From contig NZ_PKRQ01000007.1 in assembly GCF_002855575.1 (NCBI RefSeq), positions 176,790 to 240,789 of the forward strand: 64,000 nucleotides of DNA, written 5' to 3'. Source of the DNA: Tabrizicola sp. TH137. GTDB taxonomy: Bacteria > Pseudomonadota > Alphaproteobacteria > Rhodobacterales > Rhodobacteraceae. The translations under genes were made by a program, and so were the position numbers. Positions 27,063 to 35,922 of this stretch are shown in pieces (position 1 is the first letter of the stretch; every line of letters begins with the position of its first letter). A model generated the notes under the pieces. That model worked only from the letters and a program-made list of their open reading frames with translations. It was not told the DNA's origin and ran no database searches.

Positions 27063-27449
27063 ATGAAACGCTCCGACCTTCGGATCGCGGTCGTCGACGA
27101 CACCGCCGTCAGCCGCCACCTGATCACCGAAGTCCTCGACTGGATGGAGGTGTTCAACTACACCACCTACAACAACGGCAGTTCCGCCCTCGCCGGCCTG
27201 CTGGCAAATCCCGTGCATATGGTGATCTCCGATTTCCACATGCCCGATATGGACGGGCTCGCCTTGCTGGAACGGGTGCGGCGCACCCCCGGGCTACAGC
27301 GCCTCGGCTTCATCATCGTTACCGGCCGGGCCGATGCGAACATGGTCGCGAATGGCCGCGCCCTCGGGCTCAACAACCTGATCAACAAGCCCTTCACCAA
27401 GGAACAGCTCCGCCGCTGCATCGAATCCGTGACGGGGCCGCTCACATGA
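27063..27449 (+). CDS. cheY: CheY-like response regulator (second of three)
   Basis: 128-residue receiver domain with Asp12/Asp13, phosphorylation site Asp57 (VISDFHMPDMDG), Thr87 and Lys109 (LINKPFT). It differs clearly from the other two CheYs (VTGRADANMV in place of LTTET). In Rhodobacter che operon 1 a second cheY follows cheR in the same place. Its stop codon overlaps the start of the next, uncharacterised gene by four bases. Confidence 0.92.
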   Translation: MKRSDLRIAVVDDTAVSRHLITEVLDWMEVFNYTTYNNGSSALAGLLANPVHMVISDFHMPDMDGLALLERVRRTPGLQRLGFIIVTGRADANMVANGRALGLNNLINKPFTKEQLRRCIESVTGPLT

Positions 27450-27787
27450 CCGATCCGATCCTGCTTCCTGCCCTGCTCGGCGCGGTAGCGACCGAAGCGC
27501 AGGATCTCGCCGAAGAGGTTCGTCGGCTGGAGGCGGCCCTTGTTCCCGCCCTCGCCGCGCGTTGCGACCTCGGGGCCTCGCTCCAGGGCCTCGATCCGCT
27601 CTTGCAGCGCCTGACGGCCCTGTCCCGCCTCGCCGCCAAGGCGGCGGCCGAGGCACCGGCGCAGCCCATGCCAGCCGCGACGTCCTGCCTGCAAACCCTC
27701 CGCCTCGCCCGTTTCATGCGCGCCCTGCGCTGCGAAACCTCCCCGGCCTGCGCCGCCGATCCGACGGTCTTCGATCCGCTGCCCTGA
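27446..27787 (+). CDS. Uncharacterised small helical protein coupled to CheY
   Basis: 113 residues, no recognised family. Mostly helical, Ala/Leu-rich with a heptad-like spacing: LGAVATEAQDLAEEVRRLEA and LQGLDPLLQRLTALSRLAAK; the C-terminal third has three Cys and a tail DPTVFDPLP. No signal peptide or membrane helix. ATG 27446 overlaps the stop of cheY (ATGA), so it should be made together with that CheY. The locus has no cheZ; a CheY partner or phosphatase role is possible but is only an inference from position and helical build. Confidence 0.65.
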   Translation: MTDPILLPALLGAVATEAQDLAEEVRRLEAALVPALAARCDLGASLQGLDPLLQRLTALSRLAAKAAAEAPAQPMPAATSCLQTLRLARFMRALRCETSPACAADPTVFDPLP

Positions 27788-27969
27788 CCGTCCTCCCCTC
27801 AGCCGAACGCCAATGGCCATCCCCGCGACGGGAGGCCCGATCATGCCCTCGGCCCTGTCGGCCGATCGTTCAATTTCTCTGCATCCGGGCGGCAGCGAAA
27901 CGGGGAAATCCACGGTTTGTTCATGGAAATGGGGAAGACATGACAGTCAGAAAACAGGAAAGGCCGCCC

Positions 27970-28248
27970 ATGTCGAAGGACACCCCTTCCTTCCCTCCGG
28001 ATTGCATCACCGTCGATGCCTCGCTGGATGTGCAAGGTGCCGTCACCCTGCGCGACCGCCTGCTGGCGATTCTGGCGCAGGGGCATCCCCCTGCCTGCAC
28101 CGTGGAACTCACCGCCGCATCGGCCACGGCACCCGCCTTGCAGATCGCCGCCGCGCTGCGCGCCAGCCTGCTGCGCTCCGGGCGTTTCGCAGGTTACGGC
28201 CCGCATGCCGCAAACGCCCTTGCTACGGATCGCGGGGGGCAGGCATGA
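27970..28248 (+). CDS. STAS-domain protein of che module 2
   Basis: 92 residues. STAS-like pattern: CITVDASLDVQGAVTLRDRL, then CTVELTAASATAPALQIAAA and a short C-terminal helix. As in the module 1 protein, no Ser is seen at the usual phosphorylation site. ATG 27970 is chosen because AAAGG lies six bases upstream; ATG 27940 would add ten residues. Its stop overlaps the following cheY start by four bases, exactly as in module 1. The 182 bases before it contain no gene and may hold a second promoter. Confidence 0.7.
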   Translation: MSKDTPSFPPDCITVDASLDVQGAVTLRDRLLAILAQGHPPACTVELTAASATAPALQIAAALRASLLRSGRFAGYGPHAANALATDRGGQA

Positions 28249-28610
28249 CCCGCACGATCCTTGCGGTCGATGACAGCAAGTCGATCCGCGACATGGTGAC
28301 CTTCACCCTGCAACCGCTCGGCTATCGCATCGTTCCGGCCTGCGATGGCCGCGACGGGCTGGATCGGTTCAGGCGCGAACCTGTGGCCCTTGTGATCACA
28401 GACCTGAACATGCCCGTCATGAACGGGATCGAGATGATCCGCCACCTGCGGGCCGATCCGCGCGGCGCCGGCATCCCGATCCTGATGCTCACCACCGAAA
28501 CCAGCCCCGAGATGAAGGCACAAGGCAAGGCGGCCGGGGCAACCGGCTGGCTCAGCAAACCCTTCGATGCCGACATGCTCGTCGCCGTGACCCGCAAACT
28601 CGCAGGCTGA
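28245..28610 (+). CDS. cheY: CheY-type response regulator, module 2
   Basis: 121-residue receiver: Asp9/Asp10 (LAVDDSKSIRDMV), phosphorylation site Asp53 (VITDLNMPVMNG), LMLTTET and Lys in GWLSKPFD. Closest in wording to the module 1 CheY, which supports a duplication of the STAS-CheY-CheA unit. Two bases separate it from the second cheA. Confidence 0.93.
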   Translation: MTRTILAVDDSKSIRDMVTFTLQPLGYRIVPACDGRDGLDRFRREPVALVITDLNMPVMNGIEMIRHLRADPRGAGIPILMLTTETSPEMKAQGKAAGATGWLSKPFDADMLVAVTRKLAG

Positions 28611-28612
28611 AC

Positions 28613-30562
28613 ATGGAAAACCCCGCCGTCGCCACCTTCCTCCAGGAAGCCCGTGAAATTCTCGAAGGGCTGGAATCGCAGCTTCTCGATCTCGAAGCCG
28701 CGCCCAGCGCCGAAGGAATTGATGCCGTCTTCCGGGCGCTGCACACGATCAAGGGATCGGGCGCCATGTTCGGCTTCGGGGCGTTGGCCCGGTTCACCCA
28801 TCACTTCGAAGATGCCTTCGACCGTCTCAGGACTGGCCGGATCACCGTCGATCCCGGGCTGATCGGCCTGTCCCTGCGGGCACGGGACCGGATGCTTGCC
28901 CTGCTGGAACAGGGCGGCGAAACGGATGAGGCCGAGGAAAGCCGCGCCCTCATCTCCGCCCTTGCCGGTCTGACAGGGTCCCCGACCCAGGCGCGGCCCG
29001 ATGACGCCCCTCCGCCACAGGACGCGGCAGAGGCCGCGCCCCGTCTGTGGAAAATCCACTTCCGCCCGGAAGCGACAGCCCTGCGCAACGGCATGCGGCC
29101 CGATCTGCTCATCGCGGAACTCGCCGCGATGGGCGATATCGACGTCACGCTCGATGCCAGCCGCGTGCCACCGCTCGAAGATCTGGTCCCGGATGAAAGC
29201 CTGCTCGGCTGGACGATCCTTCTGTCCACCCGACAGTCACGCGCGCAGATCGAGGCGGTCTTCCTCTTCGCAGACGAGGCCGAGCTTGCGATCACCCAAC
29301 CTGCGCCGGCACAGCCGTCAGACCCCGCCACCGCCCCGCGCGGCACGGCGCCCACACCACCCCCCGACCGGGCCGGAGAAACCATCCGCATCCCTGCCGC
29401 GCGCCTGGACGAGATCATGGATCGCCTCGGCGAACTGGTGATCGCGCAAGCCCATCTGCAACGGATCGCCGACTCGCGCCGCGATCCCGATCTCGCCACT
29501 GTGGTCGAAGAGATGGATCGCCTCGTCACCGGCCTGCGCGATGCCGCCCTCTCCACCCGGATGCTGCCGATCGAAACCGTCTTCGGCAAGTTCCGCCGCG
29601 TCGTGCGCGACCTTTCCACCGACCTCGGCAAACAGGTCCGCCTCCTCACCGAAGGGGGCGAGACGGAGATTGACAAGACCGTCATCGACCGGCTTTCCGA
29701 ACCGCTGGTCCACATGATCCGCAACAGCATGGACCACGGCATCGAACCCTCCGATGCACGCCTCGCCGCGGGCAAGCCACCCCTTGGCACGATCCGCCTC
29801 TCTGCCCGCCAGGACGGGGGCGAAGTCCTCATCACGCTGGAGGATGACGGGCGCGGTCTCGACACGGCCGCCCTGCGCCGCAAGGGCATCGAACGTGGCC
29901 TGCTTCCACCGGATGCCGATCCCCCTGCGGAAGAGCTGCATCATCTGATCTTCGCCCCGGGTTTCTCGACGGCGGAACGGCTTTCCTCCGTTTCCGGGCG
30001 CGGCGTGGGCATGGATGCCGTGCGCAGCGCCGTCGATGCCCTGCGCGGGCGGATCGAGGTCGCCTCCCGCCCCGGATTCGGCACGCGGATCACGCTCTGC
30101 CTGCCCGTCACCCTCGCCATCATCGACGGTCTTCTCGTCAGACTGGGCCGCACCGTCTGCGTGATACCCCTCGCCGCGGTCGAGGAATGCGTCGAATTCA
30201 ACGAAGACGAAGGTCGGCGCGACAGCGGCAGAACGATGCTGCAACTGCGCGACGACCTCATTCCCTTCCTTGATCTCGACATGGGTTGCGATCCGGCGGC
30301 AGAGGCCGGGCTCCGCCGCCGCGTCGTCTGCCTGCGGGTGGAGGGCAGCCGTGTCGGCCTTATCGTCGATGATGTGCTCGGACGGCACCAGACCGTCATC
30401 AAGACCTTCAGCATCTTCCACCGTGACCTGCGCGGCTTTGCCGGGGCAACCATCCTTGGCGACGGCACGGTGGCGCTCATCATCGACGTGGCCACGCTCC
30501 TTCGCCCTGCCGCGGGTGCCGACACCGGCCTCGCCTCCTCGCCACGCCGCACCGCCGCCTGA
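28613..30562 (+). CDS. cheA: Chemotaxis histidine kinase CheA, module 2
   Basis: 649 residues. HPt His44 (FRALHTIKGSGAMF), a P2-like domain (about 140-230) related to that of the first CheA, dimerisation helices with LDEIMDRLGELVIAQAHL, ATPase boxes EPLVHMIRNSMDHGIEPSD, EDDGRGLD and GRGVGMDAVRSAV, and a CheW-like C-terminus. Appears fully active. Two CheAs in one locus imply either two arrays or a heteromeric kinase. Confidence 0.95.
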   Translation: MENPAVATFLQEAREILEGLESQLLDLEAAPSAEGIDAVFRALHTIKGSGAMFGFGALARFTHHFEDAFDRLRTGRITVDPGLIGLSLRARDRMLALLEQGGETDEAEESRALISALAGLTGSPTQARPDDAPPPQDAAEAAPRLWKIHFRPEATALRNGMRPDLLIAELAAMGDIDVTLDASRVPPLEDLVPDESLLGWTILLSTRQSRAQIEAVFLFADEAELAITQPAPAQPSDPATAPRGTAPTPPPDRAGETIRIPAARLDEIMDRLGELVIAQAHLQRIADSRRDPDLATVVEEMDRLVTGLRDAALSTRMLPIETVFGKFRRVVRDLSTDLGKQVRLLTEGGETEIDKTVIDRLSEPLVHMIRNSMDHGIEPSDARLAAGKPPLGTIRLSARQDGGEVLITLEDDGRGLDTAALRRKGIERGLLPPDADPPAEELHHLIFAPGFSTAERLSSVSGRGVGMDAVRSAVDALRGRIEVASRPGFGTRITLCLPVTLAIIDGLLVRLGRTVCVIPLAAVEECVEFNEDEGRRDSGRTMLQLRDDLIPFLDLDMGCDPAAEAGLRRRVVCLRVEGSRVGLIVDDVLGRHQTVIKTFSIFHRDLRGFAGATILGDGTVALIIDVATLLRPAAGADTGLASSPRRTAA

Positions 30563-30576
30563 ACCGGAGCCTGCCG

Positions 30577-31089
30577 ATGTATCCGCATGAACAGGGCCCG
30601 ACACCGCAGATGCAAACGCCGATCCCGGCCGAAGGGCAGGGGCAGGTGGTCCTGATCTTCCGCCTCTGCGGCGAGGATTTCGCCCTGCCTGTGTCCTGCG
30701 TGCACGAAATCCTCGATCCGCTGCCGGTCACGCATCTGCCCGGGGCGGCCGATCACGTGCCTGGCCTTGTCAATGTGCGTGGCACAATCGTGCCGCTCTT
30801 CGACGCGCGGCGGCGCCTGCGCATGTCCTCCACACCGGCAGGTCAGGGTCGCATGATCGTCATCGAACTGCCCGTCGGGGGCGAGGTGACCCGCCTCGCC
30901 CTCCTCGCCGACAGTGTCGAGGAAGTGGCGGAAACCGACCTCTCCGCGCTGTCCAGCCTGCCGGAACTGGGCGCGCGCTGGCCTGCCCGTTTCCTCAGGG
31001 GCGTGGCCCGACGCAATGGCGGCATCCTCGTCCTGCTCGATCCCGAAACCCTGTTCCAACCGGAACCGTCCACCACCGCGCGAACCTGA
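30577..31089 (+). CDS. cheW: CheW adaptor, module 2
   Basis: 170 residues with a compact CheW domain: [40 protein letters not shown] and [21 protein letters not shown] 25-residue Gln/Pro-rich N-terminal tail precedes it. Lies between the second cheA and a transmembrane receptor, 13 bases before the latter. Confidence 0.93.
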   Translation: MYPHEQGPTPQMQTPIPAEGQGQVVLIFRLCGEDFALPVSCVHEILDPLPVTHLPGAADHVPGLVNVRGTIVPLFDARRRLRMSSTPAGQGRMIVIELPVGGEVTRLALLADSVEEVAETDLSALSSLPELGARWPARFLRGVARRNGGILVLLDPETLFQPEPSTTART

Positions 31090-31102
31090 CAAGGGGGCCA
31101 TC

Positions 31103-33301
31103 ATGCGCATGACCATCAAGGCAAAACTCATCACCGCCTTCGCCACCCTGCTTCTGTTGATGGCGGCCCTTGCGATGATCGGGATCACCCGCCTTTCGGA
31201 ATTCAACGTCAGGGTCGGCACCCTGCTCGATCGCAGCGTGGCCCAAAACATACTGCTCACCGAAATCGAAGCGGAATGGCTGCGCGCAGGTCGCTCCGCA
31301 AGGGACATGATCATCACCAAATCCCCCGAAAGAAAGGCCGAACACCGCAGCTCGCTGAACAATGGCCTCGACGGGATCGAAACTCTGATCGGCCGGCTGG
31401 ACCTTCTCGTCGATGGCGATCAGCAGTCGACCATAACGGACCTGCGCGAGGGGCTCGGCGCCTTCCGGACCGCGATGGACGAGATGGCGGAGGCCACGCT
31501 CCAGAACTCGATCTTCCGCGCCTCCGAAATGTCGATGGGTGTGGCGCGGGATGCCATGAATGCCATCCTCGACGAAGAAATTCCCCGCCTCCGGTCCCAG
31601 TCACAAACCCTGCCGGGCGTTGATCCGGTCCGCATCGACATGGCGCTGAAGGATATCGAGATCGGCATCCGGCAAATCGCGATGGCAGAAAAGAACGTCA
31701 TCCTCGCCTATACGGAGGAATTGCGGGAAAGGTTCGACGGGGTCGCCGAAGAAGGCCGGTTGCGCGCCGAGGCCGGCATCGCCGATCTCGACCGCCTGCT
31801 CGGCCCCGCCGCCCGGTCGGAAACGGCAACGATCCGCGGTCTGCTCGATGACTTCATCCGAATCTCGTCCCAGGTGCGCGAGATCGGCCGCTACGACACG
31901 GATGACGAGGCCTATGCCATCCTCACCGGTCCCGCCGAAGAGGCGCGGATCAGGGTACGCGACGCATTGGAGGTGTTGCTCACAACCGCCGATGCCGCGA
32001 TGGAGGCCGACCGGGCCGACAGCGCCCAGGCCTATGCGACCGGGCGGAGCCTCGTCATCACCCTTGCTGCCATCGCCCTGGTCATCGGGGTCGGCGCCGC
32101 GCTCTGGATCTCGATCTCGGTCAGCCGCGGCCTCGGTCGGGCCGTTGCCGTCGCCCGCAGCGTTGCGAAAGGGGACCTCTCCGTCAATGCCAGCCCGATC
32201 AGTCGCGATGAACTGGGCGACCTGTTGAGCGCGATGGATGACATGAACCGGTCGATGCGCGACCTTGCAAGCGTGGCGGATTCTGTCGCGAAAGGCAACC
32301 TCAAGGTCGATGTCTCGCGCCGCTCGGATGCCGACACTCTCGGAATCGCGTTGGAAGAGATGGTCGCCAAGCTGCGCGAGGTCGTCACCAATGCGGGGCT
32401 GAGTTCCTCGAACGTCGCCGAAAGCGCCGAAAGCATGAGCGCCACCTCCGAGCAGCTCAGCCAGGGCTCCACAGAACAGGCCGCCGCAGCCGAAAAGGCC
32501 AGCGCGGCGATGGAAGAGATGGCCGCGAATATCCGCCAATCCGCCGACAATGCTGCGCAGACGGAAAAGATCGCCGTCCAGGCCTCGCGCGAAGCGGCCG
32601 AGAGCGGGCAAGCCGTGGAAGAGGCGGTCGAGGCGATGAAGACCATTGCCGAAAAGATCAACATCATCCAGGAAATCGCGCGCCAGACCGACCTTCTCGC
32701 CCTCAATGCGGCGGTAGAGGCCGCGCGCGCTGGGCAGCATGGCAAGGGCTTCGCCGTCGTCGCCTCCGAAGTCCGCAAACTGGCAGAGCGCAGCCAGCAG
32801 GCCGCAGCCGAGATCGGGCAGCTCTCCGGCAAGACCCTCACCGTCAGCCAGAAGGCCGGCGACATGCTCAAGGCCCTGGTCCCCAGCATCCGTCGCACGG
32901 CCGACCTCGTGCAGGAAATCAGTGCCGCGACCCGGGAACAGAATGCCGGGGCCGAACAGATCAACATGTCGATCCGCGAACTCGACGCGGTCATCCAGCA
33001 GAACGCCGCCGCCGCAACCGAAGCGGCCAGCCTGTCCGACGGCCTTGCCGCCCAGGCCCGGCAGCTTCGCGCCGTGATCAGCTATTTCCGGCTGGAAGAG
33101 GGTAGCGCCCTCCCGGCGGCAGGCGAACCCCGCGCCGCCCCGGCGCGGTCGCGCCCGGCTGCGCCGATCGCCGTGCCCTACCAGGCCGCCCGCCACAGCC
33201 CGGGCCTCCGCGCCCTGTCGCGGCCCGAGGGAAAGGCCAATGGCGTGACCCTCGACCTCGGCGCCGAGGATCTGCCCGACACCGCCTTCGAACGTTACTG
33301 A
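31103..33301 (+). CDS. Transmembrane methyl-accepting chemotaxis protein, module 2
   Basis: 732 residues. First membrane helix about 6-28 ([20 protein letters not shown]), a large periplasmic helical-bundle domain, second membrane helix near 315-340 ([20 protein letters not shown]), two HAMP-like segments, then a methylation and signalling domain with [20 protein letters not shown] and [18 protein letters not shown]. It ends DTAFERY with no xWxxF tether, unlike the module 1 receptor. Start ATG 31103 has AAGGGGG upstream. Confidence 0.94.
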   Translation: MRMTIKAKLITAFATLLLLMAALAMIGITRLSEFNVRVGTLLDRSVAQNILLTEIEAEWLRAGRSARDMIITKSPERKAEHRSSLNNGLDGIETLIGRLDLLVDGDQQSTITDLREGLGAFRTAMDEMAEATLQNSIFRASEMSMGVARDAMNAILDEEIPRLRSQSQTLPGVDPVRIDMALKDIEIGIRQIAMAEKNVILAYTEELRERFDGVAEEGRLRAEAGIADLDRLLGPAARSETATIRGLLDDFIRISSQVREIGRYDTDDEAYAILTGPAEEARIRVRDALEVLLTTADAAMEADRADSAQAYATGRSLVITLAAIALVIGVGAALWISISVSRGLGRAVAVARSVAKGDLSVNASPISRDELGDLLSAMDDMNRSMRDLASVADSVAKGNLKVDVSRRSDADTLGIALEEMVAKLREVVTNAGLSSSNVAESAESMSATSEQLSQGSTEQAAAAEKASAAMEEMAANIRQSADNAAQTEKIAVQASREAAESGQAVEEAVEAMKTIAEKINIIQEIARQTDLLALNAAVEAARAGQHGKGFAVVASEVRKLAERSQQAAAEIGQLSGKTLTVSQKAGDMLKALVPSIRRTADLVQEISAATREQNAGAEQINMSIRELDAVIQQNAAAATEAASLSDGLAAQARQLRAVISYFRLEEGSALPAAGEPRAAPARSRPAAPIAVPYQAARHSPGLRALSRPEGKANGVTLDLGAEDLPDTAFERY

Positions 33302-33323
33302 CCCTGCACCCGGCGAGATCGCG

Positions 33324-33869
33324 ATGACCCTTATGAACCGCCCCCTTGCACACGACGCTGCCCCCCACTTGGGCCGCGACCGCCCGTACCGGCTGGATGG
33401 GCTCGATCCGGACGGGACATCGCGCCCCTGCGTGACGATGGAACTCGGGATGCAGGCTTTCGCCCTCGACGTGGCGATGGTTCGGGAAATCCTTGAAATC
33501 CGTCCGATCACGCCATTGCCGAACGCGCCGTCCGATCTGCTTGGAATGATCGACCTGCGCGGGGAAAGCATCGCCGTCATCGACGTGACCGCGCGCCTTG
33601 GCCTGCCTCACAGGGCCAGCGATCCCGAGCGGATCCTCGTCCTCGACCTTGAAGGGGGGCACGGCGCCGCGATCGGCGTCATTGCCGACCGCGTCCTCAA
33701 CGTGATCGACCTCGCGCCCGAAGATATCGAGCCTCCGCCCGACACGAGGATCGACTGGTCCTGCAACGGCATGCTCGGCATCATCCGCATCGGGGGGCGC
33801 CAGACGATCCTTCTCGATCCGACAAGGCTGCTTGGCAGGGATGCAGGCGATGGCCTTTTCTTCGGGTGA
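33324..33869 (+). CDS. cheW: CheW adaptor, third copy
   Basis: 181 residues: a 35-residue N-terminal tail, then MELGMQAFALDVAMVREILE, NAPSDLLGMIDLRGESIAVI and a C-terminal MLGIIRIGGRQTILLDPTRL. A third CheW in one locus matches the presence of two kinases and several receptors. Its 3' end overlaps the start of the second cheR by 20-29 bases. Confidence 0.92.
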   Translation: MTLMNRPLAHDAAPHLGRDRPYRLDGLDPDGTSRPCVTMELGMQAFALDVAMVREILEIRPITPLPNAPSDLLGMIDLRGESIAVIDVTARLGLPHRASDPERILVLDLEGGHGAAIGVIADRVLNVIDLAPEDIEPPPDTRIDWSCNGMLGIIRIGGRQTILLDPTRLLGRDAGDGLFFG

Positions 33870-34740
33870 ATCTGCCGCCGCGGGCGGTGCAACGCTACCC
33901 TCCGCACCGCGCCTTACGGCCTCCGAAGCCGGGCTTCTGGTGGCGATCCTGCGCGATCATTGCGGTCTGTCGATCCCGGCCGAAAACCGATCCTTTCTCG
34001 AACTGCGGCTGGGTCGCCGTCTGCGCAACCTCGGGCTGACGTCCTTCAGCCCCTACATCGCCCTTCTCCTCGGGGCGGAAGGCGCGACAGAGCGGCAGTT
34101 TCTCGCCGAATCGCTCGTCACCCATACGACCAGCTTCTTCCGCGAAAGGGCGCATTTCGACTGGCTAAACGACGAGGGACTGCCCGCCCTCGCGCAGCAG
34201 GGGACCGGCCGCATCTCCGACCTTGTGGTCTGGAGTGCGGCCTGCTCGACCGGGCAGGAACTCTGGACCGCCGCCATCCTCCTCGACCGCGCCTGTCGCG
34301 GCCCCCTCGGCCGCCTCCGCTGGACTGTCGTCGGCACGGATCTGTCGCGCAGCGCCCTGCGCCGCGCCCAAGGTGCCACCTATAGCGAAGAGGAGATTGC
34401 CGGCCTGCCCGAAGACTGGCGCAGCGATTATCTGCTGCGCTCCTCCCGCCCGGTCGGGGGGCGCCATGTCTTTCGCATCATCCCCGAACTGCGTCGCCGC
34501 GCGCAGTTTCACCAGATCAATCTGCTCGATCCAGGCCGGATGCCGGGGATCACCGCCGACATCATCTTCCTGCGCAACGTCCTGATCTATTTCGATCTTC
34601 CCGATCAGGGCCGGGTCATCCACCAGCTTTGCACCCGGCTGCGCAGGGGCGGCTATCTCCTGACCGGTCACTCCGAAAGCCTTGTCCAGCCGCCCCCGGG
34701 ACTCGTGCCCGTGCAGCCCTCCATCTACCGAAAGGATTGA
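33841..34740 (+). CDS. cheR: Chemoreceptor methyltransferase CheR, module 2
   Basis: About 299 residues. N-terminal CheR helical domain ([20 protein letters not shown]), SAM fold with [33 protein letters not shown] and [18 protein letters not shown], ending [11 protein letters not shown]. The usual STGEExYS motif reads STGQELWT, so SAM binding or regulation may differ from the first CheR. Start is ATG 33841 or 33850 (the latter has a better-spaced AGGGA); both overlap the upstream cheW. Confidence 0.92.
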   Translation: MQAMAFSSGESAAAGGATLPSAPRLTASEAGLLVAILRDHCGLSIPAENRSFLELRLGRRLRNLGLTSFSPYIALLLGAEGATERQFLAESLVTHTTSFFRERAHFDWLNDEGLPALAQQGTGRISDLVVWSAACSTGQELWTAAILLDRACRGPLGRLRWTVVGTDLSRSALRRAQGATYSEEEIAGLPEDWRSDYLLRSSRPVGGRHVFRIIPELRRRAQFHQINLLDPGRMPGITADIIFLRNVLIYFDLPDQGRVIHQLCTRLRRGGYLLTGHSESLVQPPPGLVPVQPSIYRKD

Positions 34741-34742
34741 TG

Positions 34743-35852
34743 ATGCCCCCTTCGCCGACCTTCCGCAGGACCGGGCGCACGCGTGTCCTGATCGTGGATG
34801 ACAGCGCGGCGGTGCGCCAGACGCTGGCCGATATCATCGGCAGCGATCCGGAACTGGAGGTGATGGGAACCGCCAGTGATCCTTTCCAGGCGGCCCAGCG
34901 CATCCGCGAGGAGCGGCCCGATGTCATCACCCTTGATATCGAAATGCCGCGCATGGACGGCATCACTTTCCTGCGCAAACTGATGGCGCAGAACCCCATT
35001 CCGGTCGTCATCTGCTCCTCTCTCGTGGGCGACGGGAGCGAATCCCTCGGCCAGGTCCTCGCGGCCGGGGCGGTGGACATCATCTGCAAGCCGCAACTGG
35101 GCACCAAGGCCTTTCTCGAAGACAGCCGCATCCGCATCTGCACCACGATCAAGGCCGCGGCTCAGGCCCGGTTGTCGGCCCTGCGCCGGCTGGAGGTGGA
35201 ACCGAAGCTCACCGCCGATGCCGTCCTGCCCGCGCCCGTCATCCGCTCCCCGGTCGGCCGTGCCATGGCCCGCACGACCGAGACCGTCGTCGCCGTCGGC
35301 GCCTCGACCGGCGGGACAGAGGCGTTGCGCATCCTTCTGCAATCCATGCCGCTCGACTGCCCTCCTCTGGTCATCGTGCAGCACATGCCGGAAAGCTTTA
35401 CCGCCGCCTTCGCCCGCCGCCTTGACACGGAATGCGGCATCACGGTCCGCGAGGCGCAATCGGGCGATCGGCTTCTGCGCGGACATGCCCTGATCGCCCC
35501 CGGCAATCGCCACATGCTGCTGCGCCGCAGCGGTGCCTCATATCTGGTCGATGTCCGCGATGGCCCGCTCGTCTCGCGTCACCGCCCATCCTGCGACGTT
35601 CTCTTCCGGTCGGTCGCGCAACATGCCGGAAGCAATGCGATCGGCGTGATCATGACGGGGATGGGGGATGACGGCGCCCGCGGGCTCAAGGAGATGCGCG
35701 ATGCCGGGGCGCGCACGCTCGGCCAGGACGAGGCGACCTGCGTCGTCTTCGGGATGCCGAAAGAGGCGCATCGCCATGGCGCAGTCGAGGAGTTGCTGCC
35801 GCTGCACCAGATCGGCCCTGCAATCCAACGCCTTGCCACGCGCGCCCTGTGA
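34743..35852 (+). CDS. cheB: Chemotaxis protein-glutamate methylesterase CheB
   Basis: 369 residues. N-terminal receiver with phosphorylation site Asp65 ([13 protein letters not shown]), linker, then the methylesterase/deamidase with Ser188 ([10 protein letters not shown]), His214 ([15 protein letters not shown]) and Asp309 ([11 protein letters not shown]). Removes receptor methyl groups when phosphorylated by CheA. ATG 34743 is preferred (AAAGGA six bases upstream); ATG 34740 overlaps the cheR stop. The only cheB in the locus, so it probably serves both modules. Confidence 0.95.
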   Translation: MPPSPTFRRTGRTRVLIVDDSAAVRQTLADIIGSDPELEVMGTASDPFQAAQRIREERPDVITLDIEMPRMDGITFLRKLMAQNPIPVVICSSLVGDGSESLGQVLAAGAVDIICKPQLGTKAFLEDSRIRICTTIKAAAQARLSALRRLEVEPKLTADAVLPAPVIRSPVGRAMARTTETVVAVGASTGGTEALRILLQSMPLDCPPLVIVQHMPESFTAAFARRLDTECGITVREAQSGDRLLRGHALIAPGNRHMLLRRSGASYLVDVRDGPLVSRHRPSCDVLFRSVAQHAGSNAIGVIMTGMGDDGARGLKEMRDAGARTLGQDEATCVVFGMPKEAHRHGAVEELLPLHQIGPAIQRLATRAL

Positions 35853-35922
35853 AAAGACAGGATGACGGGTCAGGGTGCCGCGCCGTGCAGAGGCGCCGAC
35901 GGCGCCGCTACGCGGCCCACCT

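Noticed and set aside
35853..35922. Terminator between cheB and the receptor-like gene
   Set aside because: A GGCGCCGACGGCGCC inverted repeat is present but the loop is too short and no T run follows.
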